Positions 9,757 to 18,504 of a stretch of DNA of 64,000 bases are shown here, one piece after another (positions within the stretch are counted from its first letter, which is position 1; the number at the start of each line of letters is the position of its first letter). The stretch spans positions 186,001 through 250,000 of the forward strand of contig CAVWXN010000004.1 in assembly GCA_963759125.1 (NCBI GenBank), given 5' to 3'. Origin of the DNA: JABDQA01 sp963759125. GTDB lineage: Bacteria > Desulfobacterota > Desulfobulbia > Desulfobulbales > Desulfocapsaceae. The notes below the pieces were generated by a model. The model was not told where the DNA came from. It was given only the letters and a program-made list of their open reading frames with translations, and made no database searches. The translations under genes and the position numbers were made by a program.

Positions 9757-10569
9757 ATGGATAACGCCACAAAACAGCTTGAAGTAAACAATATCGAAGT
9801 TGTCTATAACGATATAGTACAGGTATTGCGCGGTGTCAGCCTGAGTGTCCCTGACGGCAGCATTGTTGCCTTGCTTGGCACTAATGGAGCCGGAAAAACG
9901 ACCACCCTTCGGGCCATAAGTGGCTTACTGAAGCCGGAAAACGGTTTTATCCGGGAGGGCTTTGTTAAATTCAGAGGTGAGGATATAACCAACCGGCTTG
10001 GAACCCATGTGGTAAAGCTTGGAGCCACCATGGTTCCTGAAGGACGTCGGGTCTTCAAGCACCTGACGGTTGACGAAAATATCAGGGTTGGCTCCATAAC
10101 AAGAAGAGATGGATCGCAGAAAATCAAGGAAGATCATGCTCTGATGTACAGGCACTTCCCGAGATTATCCAAAATCACTCACCGCATGGCGGGCTATTGT
10201 TCCGGTGGTGAGCAGCAGATGATCGCTATTGCCCGAGCCTTGATGGCGGCTCCGAAAATGCTGATGCTTGACGAACCATCTCTCGGGCTGGCACCACTGC
10301 TGGTTAAAGAAATATTTGCCAACATTCAACTGATCAACAAAGAGATGAGTACCACTATTCTGGTCGTTGAGCAGAATGCCAAAATAGCACTGGGAATTTC
10401 AGATTACGCCTACATAATGGAGTCTGGCCGAATAGTTCTGGAGGGCTCCTCTAAGGAACTTCAGGAAAACCCGGATGTAAAAGAGTTTTATATGGGCATC
10501 ACCAGAGGCGGAGGAAGAAAATCTTTCAAGGAAGTTAAGTCCTACAAGAGGCGTAAGCGCTGGATGTAG
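9757..10569 (+). CDS. livF: Branched-chain-type ABC transporter ATPase (LivF-like)
   Basis: The second ATPase of the transporter, 270 residues from the ATG at 9757 (MDNATKQLEV). The open frame extends upstream to 9628, but that part has no family similarity and no ribosome site. Motifs are Walker A GTNGAGKTT, signature YCSGGEQQM (C replaces the usual L before SGGE), Walker B MLMLDEPSLGLAP and the VEQNA switch region typical of LivF. The C-terminus carries a basic tail (GGGRKSFKEVKSYKRRKRWM) longer than in standard LivF. It closes the transporter set. Confidence 0.9.
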   Translation: MDNATKQLEVNNIEVVYNDIVQVLRGVSLSVPDGSIVALLGTNGAGKTTTLRAISGLLKPENGFIREGFVKFRGEDITNRLGTHVVKLGATMVPEGRRVFKHLTVDENIRVGSITRRDGSQKIKEDHALMYRHFPRLSKITHRMAGYCSGGEQQMIAIARALMAAPKMLMLDEPSLGLAPLLVKEIFANIQLINKEMSTTILVVEQNAKIALGISDYAYIMESGRIVLEGSSKELQENPDVKEFYMGITRGGGRKSFKEVKSYKRRKRWM

Positions 10570-10641
10570 TTTGTAAAATCCTGGTTCGGCGTAAACTTTC
10601 AGGGTGAGGATGTCGCCACTGGCTAGATCAAAGGAGGGGGG

Positions 10642-11040
10642 ATGAAATTCTTAGTAGGGTATAACGGCTCGGCTGTGTCCAAGGCGGCATTATCACTGGC
10701 ACGGACCTACGCTGATCTTTTCGGTGCGAAGGTGCTGGTGGTAACCTCTCTGGCAGGAGGATTAGGCGAAAAGCCCGAAGACATAGGTAAAGCTTCCAAG
10801 GACCTTGAGTACGCAGAGAAATTCTTCCAGGAAAAAAATATACCTTGCAAAGCATTTCAGCTGGTACGAGGAATGTCGCCGGGTGAAGATCTGGTTGTTT
10901 TCGCAAAAGAGAACAATGTGGACCAGATATTTGTCGGGATAGAAAAAAAATCGAAAACTCAGAAGATAATATTAGGGTCGAACGCACAGTACATCATTCT
11001 TAAAGCACCATGTCCGGTTGTCAGTGTAAACAGCCCTTAG
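10642..11040 (+). CDS. Universal stress protein A family protein
   Basis: A 132-residue single UspA domain with MKFLVGYNGSAVSKAAL at the start and SNAQYIILKAPCPVVSV at the end. The ribosome site AAAGGAGG lies just before the ATG. The C-terminal nucleotide loop reads GIEKKSKTQKIILGSNAQ and lacks the clear GxxG element of ATP-binding members, so ATP binding is doubtful. It sits between the transporter and a second acyl-CoA ligase and may be co-transcribed with them. Its role is unknown beyond a stress or regulatory association. Confidence 0.85.
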   Translation: MKFLVGYNGSAVSKAALSLARTYADLFGAKVLVVTSLAGGLGEKPEDIGKASKDLEYAEKFFQEKNIPCKAFQLVRGMSPGEDLVVFAKENNVDQIFVGIEKKSKTQKIILGSNAQYIILKAPCPVVSVNSP

Positions 11041-11253
11041 CGTATTACAAGTGTGTCTGTGTCTCTGTCCAGTCCCATGAAACAAGATTGGAGAGCAACC
11101 ATTCGCTTTCCTGAGCGGGGAGCAGAGGTCTTGCCGGGGCGCTTTTATCCGAGCCTGACAGGTAGGTTTTTATTACACCATATAAAATGACATTTTAACA
11201 TACTTCAGTAGTCTGGAGCGCTAATTTGAAGAATTCGGAGGAGGACCGTTTAC

Positions 11254-12776
11254 ATGGGACTTTATGATCTTTCTTTCTATGATCTGATCAATCGCAACGC
11301 CCAGACTTTTGGCAGCAGGCTCTGCTGGCATGAGTTTGACGACGGCCGGAAGCTGACATTTGCCGAATATAAAGCGTGAGGTCGATCGGTTGGCAGCCGG
11401 GATGTCTCAGGCCGGAATTCTCAAGGGGGATCGAATCGGTGTCGTAGGCAAGAACAGCCTGGAATTTTTTCTGATTTACGGTGCCGCAGCATTTCTGGGT
11501 GCTATTGTTCTGCCGATCAACTGGCGCCTCTCTGCCGATGAGATCAGTTTCAATCTGAGCGACTGTGAACCAAAGATGGTTTTCGCGGATGCCGAATTCC
11601 AGCCAGCTTTGGATTCAAAGCGTGAAGAGTTGTCATTTGTACAATCCTATTACAATTTAAAAGATGACAGCGGATCTTTTTCTCATTCAAATCATTGACC
11701 AATGAACTCGGTCAGCTGATGCCTGCCGCAGTGGAGAGTGAAGATGGTTTTGTCATCATCCATACCGCTGCTGTTGCCGGTCGGCCGCGGGGGGCGCTTC
11801 TCAGCCATGGCAACGTGCTCTTTGCCGATCTTCATTTTGGTTACCATATGGGGCTAACCCCTGAGGATGTCCATCTGAATTTACTGCCGCTGTTTCACGT
11901 GGGCGGACTCTTCCTCGCCACAAGTACGTTTCATGCCGGCGGCGTAAACCTCAATATCAGTAAGTTTGACGGCTCGGTGGCGGCAAACCTGATCCAGGAA
12001 AGTGGCGTAAGTCTGTTCTTTGATTTTCCGCCGATTCTGGACACAATTCTCAAGGCTGCGCAAGGAAGGGAACATGTGATATCAGTTCCCTGCGCGCGGT
12101 TATCGGACTGGGAACCCCTGAAACGATTCAGCAGTTTCAGGCTGAAACTGCTGGTCACTATTATGTCATGTACGGTCAGACCGAGACATCCTGTCTGGCC
12201 AGCATTGGCAAATACGATGATTGTCCAGGGTCGGCCGGCAAGATAATAATGCTGGGGGAGGTAAAGCTCGTGGATGACTCTGACCAACCTGTCGCCTCAG
12301 GGGAGGTGGGAGAAATTACCCTAAAAGGTCCGATGGTCTTCCAGGGGTACTGGGGACTTGAGGAGGACAACCGCTACACGTTTCGAGACGGCTGGCACCA
12401 CACTGGCGACCTGGGACGTTTCGACTCTGAAGGCTTCCTGTTTTATGCCGGGCGCAAAGCTGAAAAGGAACTCATAAAACCTGGTGGTGAAAACGTCTAC
12501 CCGTCTGAGGTCGAAAAAGTGATTCTCCAGCATCCCGCGGTGGAAGAAACAGTGGTGATCGGTGTCCCGGATCCGAAATGGAAGGAGGGCATAAAGGCTG
12601 TTTGTCTCCTGCACAGTGATGAGACTCTGGAAGCGAATCAGCTGATCGAGTTTGTTGGGGAGCGAATTGCCCGGTTCAAGAAACCTCAATATGTGGAGTT
12701 TGTAGGCCAAATGCCTCGTAAAAAAGATGGTTCCATAGATCGTGAAGCCGTTAAATCCCTCTATGGAAAAGCTTGA
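11254..12776 (+). CDS. AMP-binding acyl-CoA ligase (several frame breaks)
   Basis: A second ANL-family ligase of about 505 residues. The start is an ATG at 11254 after GGAGGAGG. The reading frame breaks three times: near 11367 (extra A, restoring FAEYKREVDRLA), near 11680, and near 12066-12080 (two extra bases, restoring AAQEGNMDISSLRAVIGLG). Joined, it has MYGQTETSC, YWGLEEDNRYTFRDGWHHTGDLG and GGENVYPSEVEK. The phosphate-binding loop is atypical: HTAAVAGRPRGALLSHGN instead of TSGTTGxPKG. The C-terminal PRKKDGSIDRE aligns where the catalytic lysine lies. It could be a true pseudogene, but the same type of error hits essential genes nearby. Confidence 0.75.
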
Positions 12777-12981
12777 CTACCTTTCAGGAGAACTGCAAAG
12801 GCTTCTTACAATGGCTGTTTGGGTCTCAAACGGTCTGCAGGGGAACAACTTGTTCAGGGAGTCGCGATACTGTAATGAGGTTTTTCTCAACTTGTTTTGT
12901 CATCTTTTGTTTAAATGGCTGAGGTAGAGTCGAAAACTGGTGGTAAATTTTTTTATTTTTGTCCAATAGTTGCGTCGTTTT

Positions 12982-12999
12982 GTAGGTAAAATTACCTAC
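12982..12999. promoter_or_regulatory. Perfect 8-bp palindrome
   Basis: GTAGGTAA (12982-12989) and TTACCTAC (12992-12999) are exact inverse copies around AA. It lies about 50 bases upstream of a possible -10 box (TATAAT, 13040-13045) and could be an operator. No partner regulator can be named. Confidence 0.4.
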
Positions 13000-13051
13000 G
13001 GGGCCATACGTCTTTGACGGATTGTTCAAAGATCCACAATATAATATAAGT

Positions 13052-13398
13052 TTACTTATCAAGGGTATTAGGACAATAAGGTCTTCTGAGTATCTTCTTG
13101 TCACTTTTCGTAAGTGAGTGGCTGATGGTTCCCTTGAATACTTGCTCTGCGCTCACATGCAGGCGCTCAAGGCGCTCATGTGGCCGCTGCGAAAGAGCGT
13201 TTTTATGGGTTTGGAGAGTTGTGTCCTTGTTCCTGCAAAAAACTTCGGCACTCTCCCATCGCGAAGTCCGGTCGAGTCTGGGTACCTCGGCCGGACTTTG
13301 CTCTTGGTGCTTTGCTGATCCCCTCCTAAGAGCTGAAAAATTGCTGCTCGTTACTTCACTTCGAATTTCACTCTGAATGTAAAGAAAATTTACATTTT
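13052..13398 (+). ncRNA. Candidate structured RNA with a hairpin and T-run at the end
   Basis: AAGTCCGG-T-CGAG (13264-13276) pairs with CTCG-G-CCGGACTT (13286-13298), a 13-pair stem with one wobble. It is followed by a GCTCTT (13300-13305)/AAGAGC (13328-13333) pair. The segment ends with ATGTAAA (13377-13383)/TTTACAT (13389-13395) and a short T-run, like a weak terminator. A TATAAT box lies at 13040-13045. No known RNA family is recognised, and transcription is inferred. Confidence 0.3.
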
Positions 13399-13675
13399 TC
13401 CCGAGCCCACTATCCACCTGGTAGACAATTGTGCCGGCCCTGTCAATTAAAGGTTGGTCAGGGATTGTCTGATATTTTGATTATATATTTATTATCAACT
13501 GGTTATGTCTATTGATTGTCGGCTCTCCTGGACGACCAAAGGTCTGGCACGTTCCTGGCATTAAAGAGATCAGATGAGGATGAACGTGTAAGGGGTTGCA
13601 CGATCATCTTCAATATCTTTGGTGACGAGCGACATGTGGCAACATTTGGTCGCTGATTGAAAAGGGGAGAGGACG

Positions 13676-13909
13676 ATGGACAGACGATCACGGAGTAGCA
13701 ATCGTAGTCAAGGGGCAATTCTTTTTCACCACCCTTCGAACGCAGTTCAACGAAAACACCAACTATTTTTCCCTCGCGGAAATGCTCAGAACTCTCAGTC
13801 GCCCGGTCATCCGCACCAGTTTTTTATCGTAAGGGAGGCCTATCAGGAACCGGGGGAATGCGATTACATTGAAGATATCTTGATGCAAAGAGACTACATC
13901 ATTGATTGA
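13676..13909 (+). CDS. Small hypothetical protein
   Basis: An open frame of 77 codons preceded by a good ribosome site (GGGGAGAGGACG before the ATG). The product is basic in the first half and acidic at the C-terminus (ECDYIEDILMQRDYIID). It has no membrane segment or known domain. It faces the phosphatase gene at 13951 in a convergent arrangement. The ribosome site is the only real support; it may not be translated. Confidence 0.3.
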   Translation: MDRRSRSSNRSQGAILFHHPSNAVQRKHQLFFPRGNAQNSQSPGHPHQFFIVREAYQEPGECDYIEDILMQRDYIID

Positions 13910-13950
13910 CCAGGCTCAGATTGTTTAGACCTCGCGGATTCCGTCGATCT

Positions 13951-15084
13951 TCAATCGGGGTCGCAGCCAATTTCGAAAATGGTGAGATCATCATTCACCA
14001 CTGCCTGACCACGCCACTTTCTGATACTCTCGAGCAATCCTTCTCCGCGGGGAAAAGACGTGCTGGTAGACAAGTGATTGAGCAACCGCTGGTAGCCAAA
14101 TTGCTCGACACTCTCATTTTCCGCTTCGGTAACTCCGTCTGAAAATAACAGCAGCGATTCACCAGGCTCCAACACCAGTTCAGCGAGTTCGTAATCCACT
14201 TCTTCCATCACCCCCAGAGAGACGCCTTTGAGTCCAGAGATTTCCCTGACCCCAGTTGGAGAAACCAGGACCGGATTAATATGGCCCGCCCTGATCATCT
14301 CAATTTTCTTCATCTGCGGCCAGTATTTGAGCAGCAGCATGGTGGCAAAATAGCCTTCAGTCGAGGCTAACTCATACATGCTGCCATTGACTGCCCGGAG
14401 GATGAGGTTGAGATTCTGTTGAAGCGCTGCCTCCGCCCTGATCTTTGTCGAAACGGCTGCCATTATAAGCGCTGCCGGTACCCCTTTACCGGAGACGTCA
14501 GCCACATAGGCGAGCACGCTCTTATCGGGAAGGGTGATGGCATCATAGAAGTCACCACCGACATAGGACGCAGGTTGGGAGACCGCCCAGGTACGGATGC
14601 CGCCATCCGGCGTTGGTAGCTCGGGCCAGAACAGCGTCTGTATTTTCGAGGCGGTTTTCAGTTGATTTTCCAGCTGGGATGATTGGGCGATAACGGTATC
14701 GTGAAGCTCTTTGATCCTCAGCATTGATTTGACGCGGGCGACGAGAGAACCATGATCCACCGGTTTGGTCAGATACTCATCCCCTCCGGCTTCAAGTCCG
14801 GCTATCACGTCTTTTGTGTCGGTTTTGGCGGTGACCATGATGATTGGCATAAAAGGCAGACGGTCATTGTTTTTAAGCCGCCGGCAGACCTCCAGTCCAT
14901 CCATCTTCGGCATCATCACATCGAGCAGAATAAGATCGGGTAACGAAGATTCCGCCTGGGCCAGTCCCTCTTCCCCGTCAGTGGCCGTAATCACTCGATA
15001 ATCGCTTGCTTCAAGGCGTACCTGCATGATCTCCCGACTTGCCGGGTTGTCTTCAACTATCAGGATTAACGGCTGCTCTCTCAC
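13951..15084 (-). CDS. Response regulator with PP2C/SpoIIE-type phosphatase output
   Basis: 377 residues. An N-terminal receiver domain (residues 6-120) has the acidic pair ED at 11-12, phospho-acceptor D55 in LILLDVMMPKMDG and the lysine of YLTKPVD. A short coiled coil leads to a PP2C-type serine phosphatase domain of the RsbU/SpoIIE kind (PASYVGGDFYDAI, ADVSGKGVPAALIM, LLLFSDGVTEAEN, VNDDLTIFEI). Such proteins usually dephosphorylate an anti-anti-sigma (STAS) protein, but no such partner is in the window. It is the last gene of a five-gene minus-strand signalling set and probably receives phosphate from the kinase two genes upstream. Confidence 0.9.
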   Translation of the reverse strand: MREQPLILIVEDNPASREIMQVRLEASDYRVITATDGEEGLAQAESSLPDLILLDVMMPKMDGLEVCRRLKNNDRLPFMPIIMVTAKTDTKDVIAGLEAGGDEYLTKPVDHGSLVARVKSMLRIKELHDTVIAQSSQLENQLKTASKIQTLFWPELPTPDGGIRTWAVSQPASYVGGDFYDAITLPDKSVLAYVADVSGKGVPAALIMAAVSTKIRAEAALQQNLNLILRAVNGSMYELASTEGYFATMLLLKYWPQMKKIEMIRAGHINPVLVSPTGVREISGLKGVSLGVMEEVDYELAELVLEPGESLLLFSDGVTEAENESVEQFGYQRLLNHLSTSTSFPRGEGLLESIRKWRGQAVVNDDLTIFEIGCDPD

Positions 15085-15104
15085 CGGGCACGCTCCATAG
15101 TTTT

Positions 15105-15470
15105 TCAGGCCAGATGCTGTTCTATCTCAGCCAACAGTTTTCGGGGACTGTAGGGTTTGGCGACATAGCCATCGCAGCCAGCTTCGAGGGCCTTCTGCTT
15201 ATCACCGCCCAAGGCATAGGATGTCACTGCGATTATCGTTATCCCGGCCAGGTCCGGTTCACCTTTTATTCTTCTGGTCGCCTCGTAACCGTCTATGCCG
15301 GGCAGTTGTATGTCCATCAATATCAGATCTGGCTTTTCCCTTTTTGCCGCTTCCACCCCGGCCAGACCATCGGTGACCTCGATTATCTCATAGCCTTTGC
15401 TTGACAATAAATCTCTTAGAATACGTCTGTTATCTTCCTGGTCTTCCACCACCAATATTGATTTGGACAT
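15105..15470 (-). CDS. Single-domain response regulator (CheY/DivK-like)
   Basis: A stand-alone receiver of 121 residues. ED at 10-11, phospho-acceptor D53 (LILMDIQLPGIDG), threonine in AVTSYA and lysine in YVAKPYSPRKLL are all present, so it should be phosphorylatable. It has no output domain. It lies ten bases after the kinase gene and twenty bases before the receiver-phosphatase gene, so it may act as a phosphate shuttle or sink in the same pathway. Confidence 0.9.
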   Translation of the reverse strand: MSKSILVVEDQEDNRRILRDLLSSKGYEIIEVTDGLAGVEAAKREKPDLILMDIQLPGIDGYEATRRIKGEPDLAGITIIAVTSYALGGDKQKALEAGCDGYVAKPYSPRKLLAEIEQHLA

Positions 15471-15479
15471 AGGTCCTCC

Positions 15480-17486
15480 CTAGGAGTTCTCAACGCGCAT
15501 TGGAATGGAGAAATTAAATGTCGACCCTCTGCCGATGGCAGATGTCACCCAGATTTTCCCCCCGTGCATCTCGATAATCTTTTTTGCAATTGAGAGGCCA
15601 AGACCGGTTCCACCCTTCTGCTTGGTACTGGAACCGTCGATCTGGTGAAATTCCCGGAAAACGGTGCTGAGATCGTCCTCCGAGATGCCCGGTCCGGTAT
15701 CTGCCACTGCAACCATAAAGCGATCGTCCTCCACCTGGGCTTCGATACATACCTCTCCCTGGTCGGTAAACTTTATCGCGTTGCCGACGAGGTTCAGCAG
15801 TACCTGGGTCAGTCTCTGGTCATCGCCTCTGCCTATGGGCAGCTTTTCGGGCAGGTTCATTTTCATAGATAAGTTTTTTTCCGCCGCCAGCGAGTCTACC
15901 GAAGTGTAAACCGTCTGAATCAGTTCGATCAGCGAGTATTCACCCAGCGTCAGGGTGAAGCGGCCAGCCTCGATTTTTGACAGATCGAGCACATCGTTGA
16001 TCAGGCTCAGCAGGTGGCGGCCATTTTTCTCCAGCCGCTCGAGTACCTCTTCGATCTTTTCTGGCACCTCGCCATAGATTTCATCGAGGATCAGCTCGGT
16101 GTAACCGAGAATCGCATTAAGCGGGGTTCGCAGCTCATGGCTCATATTGGCTAGAAACTCTGACTTGTGCCTGTCGGCCTGGGCCAGCTGTCGCCCCTTT
16201 TCCTCTATTTCTTCGAACAATCTGGCGTTGCGAATGGCGAGAATCGATTGGGCGGCGAAGGTGTGCAGCAGATTGACCGCACGTTCCGGGAAGGTGCCGG
16301 CGTGTTTTCTCATCACCACGAGACCGCCGACGAGTTCATCCTCGTGTATCAGAGGTACTGCCAACAGGGCCCTATAACCCTCCTGGTGGACACAGGCCAG
16401 GGGGTATTCTGCCAGAGTGCTCAGATCCGCTATCTGAACCGGCTCACCTTTTGTCGAGGCCTGGCCCAGAGCACTTTTGTCTCCTTTGGTGATCCGCGAG
16501 CGGCGAAGTTCCTCCTCAAAGTTCTGACTTATGCCATAGCTCGTTTTGAGGGAAAAAATCTGTTTGACTTTGTCAAAGGTGAAAACGGTCCCCCCATCGG
16601 CTTCAGAAAAGAGGACCGCATACCTGACGATACTACCCAGGACCTTGCCCAGATCAAGGGATGAGCCGACGACCTGGCTGACCTCGCCCAGAGCTTCCAA
16701 CTCTTCAACGGATTGGGCCAGTTCCCTGGTCCGGACATCAACTTTTTGCTCGAGCGTCCTGCTGTATTCTTCAATCTGTTCTTTGCTGGCATGCACCTCG
16801 GAGAAGAGATCCTTGATCGATCTGCGCATTTGATCAAGGTGCACGGCAAGCTGTCCTATTTCATCGTTGCTCCCCTTATCCACCGGTGTTTCCAGATTTC
16901 CCAGGGCAATGGATGAGGCTGATTGGCTGAGTTTCGCGAGTGGCTGGGCGATGTACTTTCTGGTGATAAGCAGCGAAGTGAGGAAAATCGCAGCGATGAT
17001 AAAAACGGTCAACGAGATGATCTTTATTATCGTCAAAGCGAACTCGCGTTTAACACTCTCACGCGACATGACCAGTCTGATTGTCCCGACCTTATTGCCC
17101 TCGAAGAGTATGTCTCTGCTTTTGTCTATGAACTTATCCGGGTCGCTGAAATCAGCAGCGTCCGCGAAGTCGAATTTCTCTGCACTTTTTCTGGAAATCA
17201 GTTGCTCACCCCAGACCACTTCCGCGTAGACAATGGCGCTGTCTAAAAACAGCGCCGCGATAAAATCGTCAACCACATTGTTGTCGAGATTCCAGAGCGG
17301 GGTTGGCAGACTGACGGTAGACAGTTCCAGAGCAGTGTCCAGTCTCTTTTCGAGTTCCGAACTGACCTTTGCACTGTCGATTATGATCGCCAATCCGGCA
17401 AAAATGAGCAGCACCAGGGTGACCACTCCGACAAGGGCGGAACTCAGTCTCCTGCTGACACTTGTGAAGGATTCAGGACCTGTCAT
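15480..17486 (-). CDS. Membrane sensor histidine kinase (HAMP-GAF-HisKA-HATPase)
   Basis: 668 residues. Transmembrane segments at about 15-36 and 152-174 bracket a periplasmic domain of about 115 residues. HAMP follows at about 176-228, a coiled coil, a GAF domain at about 265-422, HisKA with H450 (SEFLANMSHELRTPLN), and a complete HATPase (NLVGNAIKFTDQG, ADTGPGIS, KGGTGLGLSIAKKI). The gene starts three bases after a periplasmic-binding-protein gene, and another binding-protein gene lies upstream of that, so ligand-loaded binding proteins may be sensed by the periplasmic domain. This is inferred from gene order. Confidence 0.92.
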   Translation of the reverse strand: MTGPESFTSVSRRLSSALVGVVTLVLLIFAGLAIIIDSAKVSSELEKRLDTALELSTVSLPTPLWNLDNNVVDDFIAALFLDSAIVYAEVVWGEQLISRKSAEKFDFADAADFSDPDKFIDKSRDILFEGNKVGTIRLVMSRESVKREFALTIIKIISLTVFIIAAIFLTSLLITRKYIAQPLAKLSQSASSIALGNLETPVDKGSNDEIGQLAVHLDQMRRSIKDLFSEVHASKEQIEEYSRTLEQKVDVRTRELAQSVEELEALGEVSQVVGSSLDLGKVLGSIVRYAVLFSEADGGTVFTFDKVKQIFSLKTSYGISQNFEEELRRSRITKGDKSALGQASTKGEPVQIADLSTLAEYPLACVHQEGYRALLAVPLIHEDELVGGLVVMRKHAGTFPERAVNLLHTFAAQSILAIRNARLFEEIEEKGRQLAQADRHKSEFLANMSHELRTPLNAILGYTELILDEIYGEVPEKIEEVLERLEKNGRHLLSLINDVLDLSKIEAGRFTLTLGEYSLIELIQTVYTSVDSLAAEKNLSMKMNLPEKLPIGRGDDQRLTQVLLNLVGNAIKFTDQGEVCIEAQVEDDRFMVAVADTGPGISEDDLSTVFREFHQIDGSSTKQKGGTGLGLSIAKKIIEMHGGKIWVTSAIGRGSTFNFSIPMRVENS

Positions 17487-17489
17487 TGA

Positions 17490-18443
17490 TTATTCAACCA
17501 GTTCAACATTGTCTGACGATGAAGTGTCGAGGGTAAGTCCCAGATGATCGGCGGTTGCCTGATTGATGAGTAGTTTAAAGTTTGAAAATCGCTCAACGGG
17601 GATATTCTCAAGAGGCGTACCTTTCTGGTGACGGTCGACAATTGTTGCCACACTTTTTCCGAGATCGTAATAATCTCCCGCCACTCCCATGAGCACGCCA
17701 TGCTCTATCAAAGAGCGAATTTGACTGATACTTATTATTCTCGCTTGGCGCAGCTGAGTGCCAATAAGCGGTGCCTCTGAGCTCAGATAGCTGTCGGGTG
17801 CGAGGTAGACGGCATCAACGATACCGGGATTTTTTTTGAGGGCCTCGAGGTGCTTTGAGAGCATTTGATCGACGGGTGGAGAACGGAAGTCGATCACTTC
17901 AAAGCCACGTTCCCTGCCGTAACGATGCAGTTCGTCCCTGATGATCAGCGAGTTTTTTTCCCGTGGATTAAAGAAAAGGCCAAGTTTTTTAAAGGTCAGC
18001 CACCGGTTCACTTCGTCCAGCTGCTGGCCCAGGCCAATTTTGTCGGTTCCGCCGCTGATGGATGAGCCCGGTGAATCGAGACGCTCGACGATGCCTGCAG
18101 CGACCGGGTCGGTCACGATATTGAAGATCTGCGGTATTTGACCACCGATCACCACCTGGGCCCGCCTCGATACCGTGGTGCCAAAGGTGTAGATATAGTC
18201 GTAGGCTTCTAAATTGTTAGTAATGGAGCGCAGAATGGCTCCAAGTTTGGAGAGGTCCTGGGCCGAGTCGAAGATTTCAAAGCTTGTCTGATAGCCCAGT
18301 TCCTGCAATCCTTCCTTAAAACCAGCCTCGGCAGCAGTTTCCCCCCGCCACAACAACATGGCTATGCTCAGTTCCTGCCCGGCTGCCGACCCGGAACCGG
18401 CATGAATCAAAACGAGGATAAGCAGCCACCATCTAGTCTTCAT
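17490..18443 (-). CDS. ABC-type substrate-binding protein (ABC_sub_bind/TrpX-like family)
   Basis: 317 residues with a signal peptide (MKTRWWLLILVLIHAGSGSAAG). The family is recognisable from LQELGYQTSFEIFDSAQD, VVIGGQIPQIFNIVTDPVAAGIV and YLAPDSYLSS. No ABC permease or ATPase is encoded beside it. It sits between another binding protein and a sensor kinase, which suggests a receptor role rather than transport; that is inference. Confidence 0.85.
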   Translation of the reverse strand: MKTRWWLLILVLIHAGSGSAAGQELSIAMLLWRGETAAEAGFKEGLQELGYQTSFEIFDSAQDLSKLGAILRSITNNLEAYDYIYTFGTTVSRRAQVVIGGQIPQIFNIVTDPVAAGIVERLDSPGSSISGGTDKIGLGQQLDEVNRWLTFKKLGLFFNPREKNSLIIRDELHRYGRERGFEVIDFRSPPVDQMLSKHLEALKKNPGIVDAVYLAPDSYLSSEAPLIGTQLRQARIISISQIRSLIEHGVLMGVAGDYYDLGKSVATIVDRHQKGTPLENIPVERFSNFKLLINQATADHLGLTLDTSSSDNVELVE

Positions 18444-18504
18444 GATCTCGCCCTGCTATATAAAAAGAGAATTCCGGGCCTCCAAACGCTCTTCCGTTGC
18501 CTGT

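Larger units (their letters stand above)
12777..13675. other. 900-base stretch without a supported protein gene
   Basis: No open frame here has a convincing start and protein-like composition. The stretch holds a palindrome at 12982-12999, a TTGACG/TATAAT pair with a long 20-base spacer at 13014-13045, and several stable hairpins between 13264 and 13395. These are listed separately as a possible structured RNA. Confidence 0.5.

Noticed and set aside
11041..11253. tRNA or small RNA between the UspA gene and the second ligase
   Set aside because: No cloverleaf, T-loop (GGTTCGA) or stable hairpin with T-run was found.
13052..13417. Minus-strand frame of 121 codons
   Set aside because: Its composition is not protein-like and it coincides with strong hairpins, so a structured non-coding region is more likely.
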